A stretch of DNA of 64,000 nucleotides, taken from Serratia rubidaea. Lineage in GTDB: Bacteria > Pseudomonadota > Gammaproteobacteria > Enterobacterales > Enterobacteriaceae. The notes under the pieces are model-generated. The model was not told where the DNA came from, did not search any database, and saw only the letters and a program-made list of their open reading frames with translations. Of the stretch, positions 30,374-42,286 are shown one piece after another. Positions within the stretch are counted from its first letter, which is position 1; every line of letters starts with the position of its first letter. Made by a program: the position numbers and the translations under genes. Location of the stretch: positions 1,240,001 through 1,304,000 of the forward strand of contig LR590463.1 in NCBI GenBank assembly GCA_901472405.1, written 5' to 3'.

Positions 30374-30538
30374 TTCCTTGTAAGGGACCGCAAGGTCCAA
30401 ACAGAACGTAAATACCCCCTCGCTGCGGTATGGCGAAGGGAGATACGTCGAGTGAACCGTTTTACGGCAAACCGTTTTAATCACGGTAATTATGTTAACC
30501 ACGGCGAAAACTGAAGCTTTAAAGCTTAAGGGATCATA

Positions 30539-33346
30539 ATGCAGAACGGCGCAATGAAGGCCTGGCTGGATTCCTCCTATCTGGCGGGCGCGAACCAGTC
30601 TTACATAGAGCAGCTCTATGAAGACTACCTAACCGATCCGGGCTCTGTCGAAGATAGCTGGCGTTCCATTTTCCAACAGCTCCCCACCGCGGGTGTTAAA
30701 CCCGATCAACTTCACTCCCAAACTCGTGAATACTTCCGCCGTCTGGCGAAGGATTCTGCGCGTTACAACGGCAGCATCAACGATCCGGACACCGATGCCA
30801 AACAGGTGAAGGTCCTGCAGCTGATCAACGCCTTCCGCTTCCGCGGGCATCAGCATGCCAACCTTGACCCGCTTGGCCTGTGGAAGCAGGACGCAGTACC
30901 TGACCTCGATCCTGCTTATCACAACCTGACCGAAGCCGACTTCCAGGAAACCTTCAACGTGGGTTCTTTCGCCATTGGCAAAGACACCATGAAGCTGGCG
31001 GACCTGTATGAAGCGCTGAAGCAGACCTACTGCGGCTCTATCGGCGCAGAATACATGCATATCACCAATACCGAAGAAAAACGCTGGATTCAGCAGCGTA
31101 TCGAATCGGTGGTTGGCCATGCCAGCTTCAGCAGCGATGAGAAACGTCGCTTCCTGAACGAGCTGACCGCGGCAGAAGGCCTGGAGCGTTACCTGGGCGC
31201 CAAGTTCCCGGGGGCGAAGCGCTTCTCCCTTGAAGGCGGGGACGCGCTGGTGCCGATGCTCAAAGAGATGGTGCGTCACGCAGGCAAGAACGGCACGCGC
31301 GAAGTCGTGCTGGGCATGGCCCACCGCGGCCGCCTGAACGTGCTGATCAACGTGCTGGGTAAAAAGCCTGCCGACCTGTTCGACGAGTTTGCCGGCAAAC
31401 ATAAAGAACACCTCGGCACCGGCGACGTGAAATACCACCAGGGCTTCTCGTCCGACGTGGAAACCGAAGGCGGCATGGTTCACCTGGCGCTGGCGTTTAA
31501 CCCGTCGCACCTGGAGATCGTCAGCCCGGTGGTTATGGGCTCCGTACGCGCCCGTCGCGACCGTCTGGATGAAGCGCGCAGCAACATGGTGCTGCCGATC
31601 ACCATCCACGGCGACGCCGCCATTACCGGCCAGGGCGTGGTGCAGGAAACCCTGAACATGTCTCAGGCGCGCGGCTACGAAGTGGGCGGCACGGTGCGCA
31701 TCGTCATCAACAACCAGATTGGTTTCACCACCTCCAATCCGCTGGATGCGCGTTCCACCCAATACTGTACCGATATCGCCAAGATGGTGCAGTCGCCGAT
31801 TTTCCACGTTAATGCTGACGATCCGGAAGCGGTGGCGTTTGTTACCCGTCTGGCGTTGGATTTCCGTAACACCTTTAAACGCGACGTCATGATCGATCTG
31901 GTTTGCTATCGTCGTCATGGGCACAACGAAGCCGATGAGCCAAGCGCAACCCAGCCGCTGATGTATCAGAAGATCAAGAAGCACCCGACGCCGCGTAAAA
32001 TCTACGCCGATGTGCTGACCGAAGAGAAAGTCGCGACGCTGGAAGATGCCACGGAAATGGTCAATCTGTATCGCGATGCGCTGGACCGCGGCGAGTGCGT
32101 GGTGGAAGAGTGGCGTCCGATGAACCTGCACTCCTTCACCTGGTCGCCGTACCTGAACCACGAGTGGGATGAAGAGTACCCAAACAAGGTGGAAACCAAG
32201 CGTCTGCAGGATCTGGCCAAGCGCATCAGCAGCGCGCCGGAGTCGGTTGAGATGCAGTCACGCGTGGCGAAAATCTACGCCGACCGCGCCGAGATGGCGG
32301 CGGGCAACAAGCCGTTTGACTGGGGCGCGGCGGAAACGCTGGCCTACGCGACGATGGTTGACGAAGGTATTCCAATCCGTCTGTCCGGCGAAGATGCCGG
32401 CCGCGGCACCTTCTTCCACCGCCACGCGGTGGTGCACAACCAGAAAGACGGTACTTCCTACGTGCCGCTGGCTAACGTGCACGCCGGGCAGGGCGAGTTC
32501 AAGGTCTGGGACTCCGTACTGTCTGAAGAGGCGGTGCTGGCGTTCGAATACGGCTACGCCACGGCGGAACCGCGCACCCTGACCATCTGGGAAGCGCAGT
32601 TCGGCGACTTCGCCAACGGCGCTCAGGTGGTGATTGACCAGTTCATCAGCTCCGGCGAGCAGAAATGGGGCCGTATGTGCGGCCTGGTGATGCTGCTGCC
32701 GCACGGCTATGAAGGCCAGGGCCCAGAGCACTCCTCCGCGCGTCTGGAGCGTTATCTGCAGCTGTGCGCAGAACAGAATATGCAGGTCTGCATCCCGTCC
32801 ACGCCGGCTCAGGTTTACCACATGCTGCGTCGTCAGGCGCTGCGCGGTATGCGCCGTCCGCTGGTGGTGATGTCGCCGAAGTCTCTGCTGCGTCACCCGC
32901 TGGCGGTCTCTTCGCTGGACGAACTGGCGAACGGCAGCTTCCAGCCGGCGATCGGCGAGATCGACGAGCTGGATCCGAAGGCGGTGAAACGCGTGGTGCT
33001 GTGCTCCGGCAAGGTGTACTACGACCTGCTGGAACAGCGTCGCAAAAACGACCAGAAAGACGTCGCCATTGTACGTATCGAGCAGCTGTATCCGTTCCCG
33101 CACCAGGCGGTGCAGGCGGTGCTGGAGCAGTATGCGCACGTCCATGACTTCGTCTGGTGTCAGGAAGAGCCGCTGAACCAGGGCGCCTGGTACTGCAGCC
33201 AACACAATTTCCGTGAAGTGATTCCGTTCGGAGCCTCTTTACGTTACGCCGGACGTCCGGCCTCTGCTTCTCCGGCAGTGGGTTATATGTCCGTACACCA
33301 GAAGCAGCAGCAGGCTCTGGTTAATGATGCGCTGAATATTGATTAA
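30539..33346 (+). CDS. sucA: 2-oxoglutarate dehydrogenase E1 component
   Basis: A thiamine-diphosphate enzyme of 935 residues that decarboxylates 2-oxoglutarate and passes the succinyl group to SucB. The start MQNGAMKAWLDSSYL matches E. coli. ThDP-binding and active-site blocks include FRFRGHQHANLDPLG, GMAHRGRLNVLINVLGK, HGDAAITGQGVVQE and the C-terminal transketolase-like domain with FGDFANGAQVVIDQF. The gene is complete and unbroken despite its length. Confidence 0.97.
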   Translation: MQNGAMKAWLDSSYLAGANQSYIEQLYEDYLTDPGSVEDSWRSIFQQLPTAGVKPDQLHSQTREYFRRLAKDSARYNGSINDPDTDAKQVKVLQLINAFRFRGHQHANLDPLGLWKQDAVPDLDPAYHNLTEADFQETFNVGSFAIGKDTMKLADLYEALKQTYCGSIGAEYMHITNTEEKRWIQQRIESVVGHASFSSDEKRRFLNELTAAEGLERYLGAKFPGAKRFSLEGGDALVPMLKEMVRHAGKNGTREVVLGMAHRGRLNVLINVLGKKPADLFDEFAGKHKEHLGTGDVKYHQGFSSDVETEGGMVHLALAFNPSHLEIVSPVVMGSVRARRDRLDEARSNMVLPITIHGDAAITGQGVVQETLNMSQARGYEVGGTVRIVINNQIGFTTSNPLDARSTQYCTDIAKMVQSPIFHVNADDPEAVAFVTRLALDFRNTFKRDVMIDLVCYRRHGHNEADEPSATQPLMYQKIKKHPTPRKIYADVLTEEKVATLEDATEMVNLYRDALDRGECVVEEWRPMNLHSFTWSPYLNHEWDEEYPNKVETKRLQDLAKRISSAPESVEMQSRVAKIYADRAEMAAGNKPFDWGAAETLAYATMVDEGIPIRLSGEDAGRGTFFHRHAVVHNQKDGTSYVPLANVHAGQGEFKVWDSVLSEEAVLAFEYGYATAEPRTLTIWEAQFGDFANGAQVVIDQFISSGEQKWGRMCGLVMLLPHGYEGQGPEHSSARLERYLQLCAEQNMQVCIPSTPAQVYHMLRRQALRGMRRPLVVMSPKSLLRHPLAVSSLDELANGSFQPAIGEIDELDPKAVKRVVLCSGKVYYDLLEQRRKNDQKDVAIVRIEQLYPFPHQAVQAVLEQYAHVHDFVWCQEEPLNQGAWYCSQHNFREVIPFGASLRYAGRPASASPAVGYMSVHQKQQQALVNDALNID

Positions 33347-33365
33347 AAATTTAAGGGAAAGCTAA

Positions 33366-34580
33366 ATGAGTAGCGTAGATATTCTGGTTCCTGACCTTCC
33401 TGAATCGGTTGCCGATGCGACGGTAGCGACCTGGCATAAAAAACCGGGCGACAGCGTTGAGCGTGACGAAGTTCTGGTGGAAATCGAAACCGATAAGGTG
33501 GTGCTGGAAGTTCCGGCCAGTGAAGCGGGCGTGCTTGACGCCATCGTGGAAGATGAAGGCGCCACCGTGCTTTCTCGCCAGATCCTGGGCCGTATCCGCC
33601 CGGGCGCCAGCGGCGACAAGCCGGCTGCGGAACCTGCTAAAGCAGCGGAAGCTGCGCCGGCAGCACAGGCGGCGCCTGCCGCTGCGGCAGAAGAAAGCAA
33701 CGATGCGCTCAGCCCGGCGATTCGTCGCCTGATTGCCGAGCACGACCTGGACGCCAGCGCCATTAAAGGCAGCGGCGTCGGCGGCCGTATCACGCGTGAA
33801 GACGTGGAAGCCCACCTGGCGAACGGTGGCAAGAAAGCGGCTCCGGCTGCAGAAGCCGCACCTCAGCCGGCGCTGAGCGCACGTTCTGAAAAACGCGTGC
33901 CGATGACCCGTCTGCGCAAGCGCGTGGCCGAGCGTCTGCTGGAAGCGAAGAATAGCACCGCCATGTTGACGACCTTCAACGAAATCAACATGCAGCCGAT
34001 TATGGACCTGCGCAAGCAGTACGGCGAAGCGTTCGAAAAACGTCACGGCGTGCGTCTGGGCTTCATGTCCTTCTACATCAAAGCGGTAGTAGAAGCGCTG
34101 AAGCGTTACCCGGAAGTGAATGCGTCAATCGACGGCGACGATGTGGTGTACCACAACTACTTCGACGTCAGCATCGCGGTATCCACGCCTCGTGGCCTGG
34201 TGACCCCGGTTCTGCGCGACGTAGACACCATGTCTATGGCTGAAATCGAGAAGAAAATCAAAGAGCTGGCGGTCAAAGGCCGTGACGGCAAATTGAAAGT
34301 GGAAGAGCTGACCGGCGGTAACTTCACCATCACCAACGGCGGCGTCTTCGGTTCTCTGATGTCTACGCCGATCATCAACCCGCCGCAGAGCGCCATTCTG
34401 GGCATGCACGCCATCAAGGATCGTCCGATGGCGGTCAACGGCCAGGTTGTGATTCAGCCAATGATGTATCTGGCGCTTTCTTATGACCACCGCCTGATCG
34501 ACGGCAAAGAGTCTGTCGGTTACCTGGTGACGGTGAAAGAGATGCTGGAAGATCCGGCTCGTCTGCTGCTGGACGTGTAG
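33366..34580 (+). CDS. sucB: Dihydrolipoamide succinyltransferase (E2)
   Basis: The 404-residue core of the 2-oxoglutarate dehydrogenase complex. It has a single lipoyl domain (residues 1-80) with the lipoylated lysine in [13 protein letters not shown] near residue 44. An Ala/Pro-rich linker (about 80-110) and a peripheral subunit-binding domain ([20 protein letters not shown]) follow. The catalytic trimer domain contains [14 protein letters not shown] near the C-terminus. It follows sucA after 19 bases. Confidence 0.97.
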   Translation: MSSVDILVPDLPESVADATVATWHKKPGDSVERDEVLVEIETDKVVLEVPASEAGVLDAIVEDEGATVLSRQILGRIRPGASGDKPAAEPAKAAEAAPAAQAAPAAAAEESNDALSPAIRRLIAEHDLDASAIKGSGVGGRITREDVEAHLANGGKKAAPAAEAAPQPALSARSEKRVPMTRLRKRVAERLLEAKNSTAMLTTFNEINMQPIMDLRKQYGEAFEKRHGVRLGFMSFYIKAVVEALKRYPEVNASIDGDDVVYHNYFDVSIAVSTPRGLVTPVLRDVDTMSMAEIEKKIKELAVKGRDGKLKVEELTGGNFTITNGGVFGSLMSTPIINPPQSAILGMHAIKDRPMAVNGQVVIQPMMYLALSYDHRLIDGKESVGYLVTVKEMLEDPARLLLDV

Positions 34581-34699
34581 TAAACCCTGCTTGGGCGCGG
34601 TACGCCGCGCCCACATTCTGTGCTATGTGGCCGTTCCGTCACGCGCGCTTTTGCGTCCGTGACCCGGCTGAAATTTCAGACTTGAATGGATAGAACATC

Positions 34700-35867
34700 A
34701 TGAATTTACACGAATATCAGGCAAAACAGTTGTTTGCTCGGTATGGTATGCCGGCACCAACCGGTTACGCCTGTACTACACCGCGTGAAGCAGAAGAAGC
34801 CGCGTCCAAAATCGGCGCCGGTCCGTGGGTAGTTAAATGTCAGGTTCATGCTGGCGGCCGCGGCAAAGCCGGCGGCGTTAAAGTGGTAAACAGCAAAGAA
34901 GATATCCGCGCTTTCGCTGAAGCCTGGCTGGGCAAGCGTCTGGTGACCTACCAAACTGACGCGCAGGGCCAGCCGGTTCACCAGATCCTGGTTGAAGCCG
35001 CTACCGATATCGATAAAGAGCTGTACCTGGGCGCGGTGGTTGACCGCGGCACCCGTCGCATCGTGTTCATGGCGTCTACCGAAGGCGGCGTGGAAATCGA
35101 GAAAGTGGCGGAAGAAACGCCGGAACTGATCCACAAAACCACCATCGATCCGCTGGCGGGCCCGCAGCCTTACCAGGGCCGTGAGCTGGCGTTCAAACTG
35201 GGCCTGAGCGGCAAGCAGGTCAGCCAGTTCGCCAAAATCTTCATGGGTCTGGCAACGCTGTTCCTGGAACGCGACCTGGCGATGGTTGAGATCAACCCGC
35301 TGGTAATCACCAAGCAGGGCGACCTGGTGTGTCTGGACGGCAAAACTGGGCGCCGACGGCAATGCCCTGTTCCGTCAGCCGGAACTGCGTGAAATGCAGG
35401 ATCTGTCTCAGGAAGATGAGCGCGAATCACGTGCGGCGCAGTGGGAACTGAACTACGTCGCGCTGGATGGCAACATCGGCTGCATGGTTAACGGCGCAGG
35501 CCTGGCGATGGGCACCATGGACATCGTCAAACTGCACGGCGGCGAACCGGCCAACTTCCTGGACGTGGGCGGCGGCGCAACCAAAGAGCGCGTGACCGAA
35601 GCGTTTAAAATCATCCTGTCCGACGACAAGGTGAAAGCGGTTCTGGTGAACATTTTCGGTGGTATCGTGCGTTGCGACCTGATCGCCGACGGTATCATTG
35701 GCGCAGTGGCCGAAGTGGGCGTTAGCGTCCCGGTGGTTGTGCGTCTGGAAGGTAACAATGCCGAACTGGGCGCCAAGAAACTGGCGGACAGCGGTCTGAA
35801 TATCATTGCTGCGACCAGCCTGACTGATGCGGCTCAGCAAGTTGTTGCGGCAGTGGAGGGTAAATAA
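34700..35867 (+). CDS. sucC: Succinyl-CoA synthetase beta subunit (one-base insertion)
   Basis: The nucleotide-binding ATP-grasp subunit, 388 residues after correction, as in E. coli. It starts [20 protein letters not shown]. The nucleotide-site blocks [17 protein letters not shown] and [19 protein letters not shown] are visible, as is the C-terminal [14 protein letters not shown] region. The frame breaks at the A run 35342-35345: removing one A restores [19 protein letters not shown]. It overlaps sucD by one base. Confidence 0.95.
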
Positions 35868-36737
35868 TGTCCATTTTAATCGATAAAAACACCAAAGTAA
35901 TCTGCCAGGGCTTCACCGGTAGCCAGGGACCTTCCACTCTGAACAGGCTATCGCTTACGGCACCAACATGGTTGGCGGCGTAACCCCGGGCAAGGGCGGC
36001 ACCACGCATCTGGCCTGCCGGTGTTCAACACCGTGCGCGAAGCGGTAGAAACCACCGGCGCGACCGCGTCCGTCATCTACGTACCGGCGCCGTTCTGTAA
36101 AGATTCCATCCTGGAAGCGATCGACGCGGGCATCAAGCTGATCATCACTATCACCGAAGGCATCCCGACGCTGGATATGCTGACGGTGAAAGTGAAGCTG
36201 GACGAAGCCGGCGTGCGCATGATCGGGCCGAACTGCCCGGGCGTGATCACCCCAGGCGAATGCAAAATCGGCATCATGCCGGGCCATATCCACCTGCCAG
36301 GCAAAGTGGGCATCGTTTCCCGCTCCGGCACCCTGACCTATGAAGCGGTAAAACAGACTACCGATGCCGGTCTGGGCCAGTCTACCTGCGTAGGTATCGG
36401 CGGCGACCCGATTCCAGGCTCCAACTTTATCGACATCCTGAAAATGTTCCAGGAAGATCCGCAGACTGAAGCGATCGTGATGATCGGCGAAATCGGCGGC
36501 AGCGCGGAAGAAGAAGCGGCCGCGTACATCAAGGATCATGTGACCAAGCCTGTGGTGGGCTACATTGCCGGCGTTACCGCGCCAAAAGGCAAGCGTATGG
36601 GCCACGCCGGCGCGATCATCGCCGGTGGTAAAGGCACCGCGGACGAGAAATTTGCCGCGCTGGAAGCTGCCGGTGTGAAAACCGTGCGCAGCCTGGCGGA
36701 CATCGGCGACGCAGTGAAAGCGGTTCTGAATCGCTAA
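35867..36737 (+). CDS. sucD: Succinyl-CoA synthetase alpha subunit (two one-base deletions)
   Basis: The CoA-binding, phosphohistidine subunit, about 290 residues after correction. The ATG at 35867 overlaps the sucC stop and begins [21 protein letters not shown]. The active-site histidine is in [13 protein letters not shown] near residue 246. Frame breaks occur near 35926-35928 ([13 protein letters not shown]) and 36012-36013 (TTHL|GLPVFNT). Each needs one added base, and the intervening sequence is conserved. The two breaks lie within 90 bases of each other. Confidence 0.93.
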
Positions 36738-36770
36738 TCTGCCACCGCATTATAAGATCTCGACATGTTT

Positions 36771-36797
36771 GGCCGCCTTCTGGGCGGCCTTTTTTAT
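36771..36797 (+). terminator. Rho-independent terminator of the suc operon
   Basis: Stem GGCCGCC/GGCGGCC with a short TTCTG loop, then seven T. It lies about 35 bases after the sucD stop. The short 3' UTR ending here is where E. coli releases the small RNA SdhX, so a counterpart could exist. Confidence 0.9.
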
Positions 36798-37088
36798 TGG
36801 CAAAGCGGAAAAAGCGCAGAATCTGCGATCAATGTCTCAATTTAGTCTATGATTAATTAGCCAAAGGGCAATGGAGAGTGGAACGCACTGCTACACTTTT
36901 AATGGAAATAAAAGGTTAATATAAATCGCAATATAATAGCCAAAAATACAATAACCCTCTTTTGGGGTTACATTTATTTAACACAAAAATATCAATAAAA
37001 AACAATTAAACCATTGCGTAACATACCCCCAAGAAAAATATGCGAAATCGTGTGATGAATCTGGAAATAAAGCTCAGATAGGCTTAAA

Positions 37089-37102
37089 TTGTTCCAGATC
37101 AA
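37089..37102. promoter_or_regulatory. FNR-like site upstream of cydA
   Basis: TTGTTCCAGATCAA matches the FNR consensus TTGAT-N4-ATCAA at nine of ten positions. It lies about 305 bases upstream of cydA. E. coli cydAB is repressed by FNR and activated by ArcA, so control by oxygen is expected. The site is a consensus match only. Confidence 0.5.
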
Positions 37103-37407
37103 ATTAAAGGGGCGTACTCATTTTGGCTAGCTTTTGACCTGTGGCCAAAAGTCCAACCCACATCACGCAAAAACCTATTTATTGTGTGGGTTTGGGCGAG
37201 TATCATCATACTGTCACCATGAATCTTTGATCTTGTTGTATTTGTTCCCCATCGTCGGTTTTCAGCATGCGGTTGAAAGCGCAACCATGGGATCGAAATT
37301 GTTGTTTTTTATGGCATTCACTGCGGGGCGTTATTGTCTGCTGCGTCATCGGGCGTAATAGCAATAGCCGCAATTCGGAGTCTTCCTGCGAGGAGCAAGG
37401 AGTCAAG

Positions 37408-38975
37408 ATGTTTGATATTGTCGAACTGTCGCGCTTACAGTTTGCTTTAACGGCGATGTACCACTTCCTATTTGTCCCATTAACGCTTGGCATGGCGTTT
37501 CTGCTGGCAATTATGGAAACGGTATATGTCCTGTCTGGCAAACAAATCTATAAAGATATGACCAAATTCTGGGGCAAGTTATTCGCAATTAACTTTGCCC
37601 TGGGGGTGGCCACCGGTTTGACCATGGAGTTCCAGTTCGGGACCAACTGGTCATATTTCTCCCACTACGTCGGCGATATCTTCGGGGCCCCTCTGGCTAT
37701 CGAAGGTCTGATGGCGTTCTTCCTTGAATCCACGCTGGTCGGCCTGTTCTTCTTCGGCTGGGATCGGCTGGGCAAGGTGCAGCACATGGCGGTCACCTGG
37801 TTCGTCGCTCTGGGCTCCAACCTGTCCGCGCTGTGGATCCTGGTCGCCAACGGCTGGATGCAGAACCCTATCGCTTCGGACTTCAACTTCGAAACCATGC
37901 GTATGGAGATGGTCAGCTTCTCGGAGCTGGTGCTGAACCCGGTTGCGCAGGTGAAGTTCGTCCACACCGTTGCCGCCGGCTACACCACCGGCGCCATGTT
38001 TGTGCTGGGCATCAGCGCCTACTATCTGCTGAAAGGGCGTGACGTGGCGTTCGCCAAGCGTTCCTTCGCCATCGCCGCCAGCTTCGGTATGGCGGCGGTG
38101 CTGTCCGTTATCGTACTGGGCGATGAGTCCGGCTATGAGATGGGCGACGTGCAGAAAACCAAGCTGGCCGCCATCGAAGCCGAGTGGGAAACGCAGCCTG
38201 CGCCGGCCGCCTTTACGCTGTTCGGCATTCCGAATCAGGACAAGCAGGAAAACGCCTTCTCCATCCAGATCCCGTATGCACTGGGCCTGATTGCCACGCG
38301 TTCCGTCGATACCCAGGTCACCGGCCTGAAAGATCTGATGGCGCAGCATGAAGTGCGTATCCGCAACGGGATGAAAGCCTACCAGCTGCTGGAAGAGCTG
38401 CGCGCCGGCAATACCGACCCGGGCGTCCGCGCCGAATTTAACAAAACCAAGCAGGATCTGGGCTACGGTCTGCTGCTGAAGCGTTATACCCCGAACGTCT
38501 CCGACGCAACGGAAGCGCAGATCGCGCAGGCGACCAAAGACTCTATTCCGCGCGTTGCGCCGCTGTACTTTGCGTTCCGCATTATGGTGGCCTGCGGCGT
38601 GTTGATGTTGGCTATCATCGGCCTGTCTTTCCTGAGCGTGGTGCGTGGCCGCATCGGCCAGAAAAAATGGCTGCTGCGTGCGGCGCTGTACGGCATTCCT
38701 CTGCCATGGATTGCGGTAGAGCGGGCTGGTTTGTGGCGGAGTACGGCCGTCAGCCGTGGGCTATCGGTGAAGTGCTGCCGACCGCGGTGGCGAACTCTTC
38801 CCTGACCGTCGGCGACCTGCTGTTCTCCATGGGGCTGATCTGCGGCTTGTACACCCTGTTCCTGGTGGCTGAAATGTACCTGATGTTCAAGTTTGCACGT
38901 CTGGGGCCAAGCAGCCTGAAAACCGGCCGCTACCACTTTGAACAACCGACTGCCTCCGTGCAGCAGGCGCGCTAA
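37408..38975 (+). CDS. cydA: Cytochrome bd-I ubiquinol oxidase subunit I (one-base deletion)
   Basis: The heme-bearing subunit, 522 residues after correction, as in E. coli. It starts [19 protein letters not shown] with the heme b595 ligand His-19, and the quinol-binding Q-loop follows. The ATG at 37408 has AAGGAG upstream. The frame breaks near 38721, where one missing G separates PWIAVE from [13 protein letters not shown]. The C-terminus continues to [17 protein letters not shown]. The enzyme is a high-affinity terminal oxidase for low oxygen. Confidence 0.95.
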
Positions 38976-38989
38976 ACAGGAGTCCACGT

Positions 38990-40128
38990 ATGTTTGAGTA
39001 TGAAGTACTGCGATTTATCTGGTGGGTGCTGGTTGGCGTACTGCTGATCGTTTCGCCGTCACCGATGGCTTCGATATGGGCGTCGGCATCCTGGTGCGTT
39101 TGATCGGGAAAACCGATACCGAACGCCGCGTGATGATCAACTCCATCGCCCCGCACTGGGACGGCAACCAGGTGTGGCTGATCACCGCCGGCGGCGCGCT
39201 GTTTGCCGCCTGGCCGATGGTGTACGCCGCAGCGTTTTCCGGTTTCTACGTGGCGATGATCCTGGTGCTGGCGGCGTTGTTCTTCCGCCCGGTCGGTTTC
39301 GACTACCGCTCCAAGCTGGAAAGCACGCGCTGGCGCAACATGTGGGACTGGGGCATCTTTGTCGGCTCCTTTGTGCCTGCGCTGGTGTTCGGCGTGGCGT
39401 TCGGCAACCTGCTGCAGGGCGTGCCGTTCCACATCGATGAGTACCTGCGTCTGTTCTACACCGGCAACTTCTTCCAGCTGTTGAACCCGTTCGGCCTGTT
39501 GGCGGGCGTGGTCAGCCTGACGATGCTGATTGCCCAGGGCGCTACCTACCTGCAGATGCGCACTACCGGTGAAATTCATCTGCGCTCCCGCACGGCGGCG
39601 CAGATCTCCGCGCTGGTGATGGCGGTGTGCTTCCTGTTGGCAGGCATCTGGCTGGTGAAAGGCATCGACGGCTACGTGATCACCTCGGCGCTGAATACCG
39701 CCGCGGAATCCAACCCGCTGCGTAAAGAAGTGGCGCATCAGGCCGGCGCATGGTTGATTAACTTCAACAACTATCCGCTGCTGTGGGCGTTGCCGGCGCT
39801 GGGCGTGGTGCTGCCGCTGTTTACCATCCTGTTCTCACGGATGGAAAAGGGCGCGCTGGCGTTTGTCGCTTCATCGCTGACCATTGCCTGCGTGATCCTG
39901 ACCGCCGGCGTGACCATGTTCCCGTTTGTGATGCCGTCCAGCACTAACCCGAGCATGAGTCTGACCATGTGGGATGCCACCTCCAGCCTGCTGACGCTGA
40001 AAGTGATGACCGTAGTGGCGATTATCTTCGTGCCTATCGTTCTGGCGTACACCAGCTGGTCGTACTACAAAATGTTCGGTCGCCTCGATAAGAACTTTAT
40101 CGAAAACAACAAGCATTCGCTGTACTAA
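38990..40128 (+). CDS. cydB: Cytochrome bd-I ubiquinol oxidase subunit II (one-base deletion)
   Basis: A 379-residue membrane subunit after correction. The start MFEYEVLRFIWWVLVGVLL is followed by a break at 39050-39051, where one missing G precedes FAVTDGFDMGVG. The remainder, with eight or so membrane helices, runs to FIENNKHSLY. It pairs with CydA and stabilises the hemes. The ribosome site CAGGAG precedes ATG at 38990. cydX follows after 17 bases. Confidence 0.95.
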
Positions 40129-40145
40129 GGATAAGGAGCTAACTC

Positions 40146-40259
40146 ATGTGGTATTTTGCCTGGATTCTCGGCACGCTTCTTGCCTGCGCTTTTGGCATCA
40201 TTACGGCGCTGGCGCTTGAGCAGAGCGAAAAAACGAAAGCGCAGCAAAACGGTGAATAA
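40146..40259 (+). CDS. cydX: Cytochrome bd small subunit CydX
   Basis: A 37-residue single-helix membrane peptide starting MWYFAWILGTLLACAFGII, followed by TALALEQSEK, matching E. coli CydX. It is needed for stability and activity of cytochrome bd. It has an AAGGAG ribosome site, and its TAA overlaps the ATG of ybgE (TAATG). Confidence 0.95.
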   Translation: MWYFAWILGTLLACAFGIITALALEQSEKTKAQQNGE

Positions 40260-40551
40260 TGAGTTCGTTAACCGATAAGCTGTATGCCATCGCTGACAAG
40301 GGCCCGCTGCGGCCCTTTCCCTGGTGTTGGCGCTGGCGCTGGCCGGCTGCGTGTTCTGGGACCCGACGCGCTTTGCCGCGCGCACCAGTTCACTGGAGAT
40401 CTGGCAGGGGCTGTTGCTGATTTGGGCCGTCTGCGCCGGCATGGTTCACGGCGTCGGTTTCCGGCCTCAGCGCATGCGCTGGCGGGCGTTTTTTGCGCCG
40501 TTGCCGGCGCTGATTATCCTGGTGGCAGGATTACTTTACGTTTCTTTATAA
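40259..40551 (+). CDS. ybgE: Cyd operon protein YbgE (one-base deletion)
   Basis: A 97-residue membrane protein after correction, the length of E. coli YbgE. It starts MSSLTDKLYAIADKGPLR. One base is missing near 40311-40312, where the frame should continue ALSLVLALALAGCVFWDP. The rest shows FAARTSSLEIWQGLLLIWAV and VHGVGFRPQ. The role is unknown. It is fixed in the cydABX operon, and its start overlaps the cydX stop. Confidence 0.9.
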
Positions 40552-40570
40552 ACTGCCGTCACTCCTTTGA

Positions 40571-40600
40571 TTATGGGCCTTTGCGGCCCATAATTATTTT
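40571..40600 (+). terminator. Rho-independent terminator of the cyd operon
   Basis: Perfect stem TTATGGGCC/GGCCCATAA with TTTGC loop (40571-40593), followed by TTATTTTTC. It separates cydABX-ybgE from the tol-pal genes. Confidence 0.85.
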
Positions 40601-40682
40601 TCGTTCCCTCCTTGCAACCCATTCCCAACCCGATCTCACTTGCGTATAGTAACAGCGTTAAATTGCCATGCTGGGAAGTAGA

Positions 40683-41767
<1,085 letters not shown>

Positions 41768-41779
41768 GTAGGAGGTTGT

Positions 41780-42208
41780 ATGGCGAGAGTACGTGGCCGT
41801 AACCGTCGGGAGCTGAAGTCGGAAATCAATATCGTTCCGCTGCTGGACGTGTTGCTGGTGCTGTTGCTGATCTTTATGGCGACGGCGCCGATCATCACGC
41901 AGAGCGTCGAGGTCGATCTGCCGGACGCGACCGATTCCAAAACGGTGTCCAGCGATGATAATCCGCCGGTGATCCTTGAGGTCTCGGGCGTCGGGCAATA
42001 TACCATCGTGGCCGATCACGACCGCATGGAGCTGTTGCCGCCGGAACAGGTGGCGGCAGAGGCCAAATCGCGGCTGGCCGCCAACCCGAAAACCGTCTTT
42101 TTGATCGGTGGGGCGAAGGACGTGCCGTACGATGAGATTATCAAAGCGCTGAATATTCTGCATCAGGCGGGCGTCGCTTCCGTTGGGTTGATGACCCAGC
42201 CAATTTGA
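41780..42208 (+). CDS. tolR: Tol-Pal system protein TolR
   Basis: A 142-residue ExbD-family protein. It has one membrane helix (PLLDVLLVLLLIFMATAPI) containing the functional Asp at about residue 23, and a periplasmic domain ending GVASVGLMTQPI. It forms the stator with TolQ. It lies 12 bases after tolQ. Confidence 0.97.
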   Translation: MARVRGRNRRELKSEINIVPLLDVLLVLLLIFMATAPIITQSVEVDLPDATDSKTVSSDDNPPVILEVSGVGQYTIVADHDRMELLPPEQVAAEAKSRLAANPKTVFLIGGAKDVPYDEIIKALNILHQAGVASVGLMTQPI

Positions 42209-42286
42209 GCATAGGGCGATGGACATCCCGGTCTCTGTCCTGCGGGACAGGGGCCTGGTCCAGGCGCCCGTTTTTGGGAATCTATT

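Larger units (their letters stand above)
36738..37407. other. sucD-cydA intergenic regulatory region
   Basis: A 670-base AT-rich region with the suc terminator at its left end. From its position it should carry the cydABX promoters. It includes an FNR-like site (listed) and a possible hairpin TTTTGGC...GGCCAAAA around 37121-37148. I see no gene that I can support in it. Confidence 0.6.
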
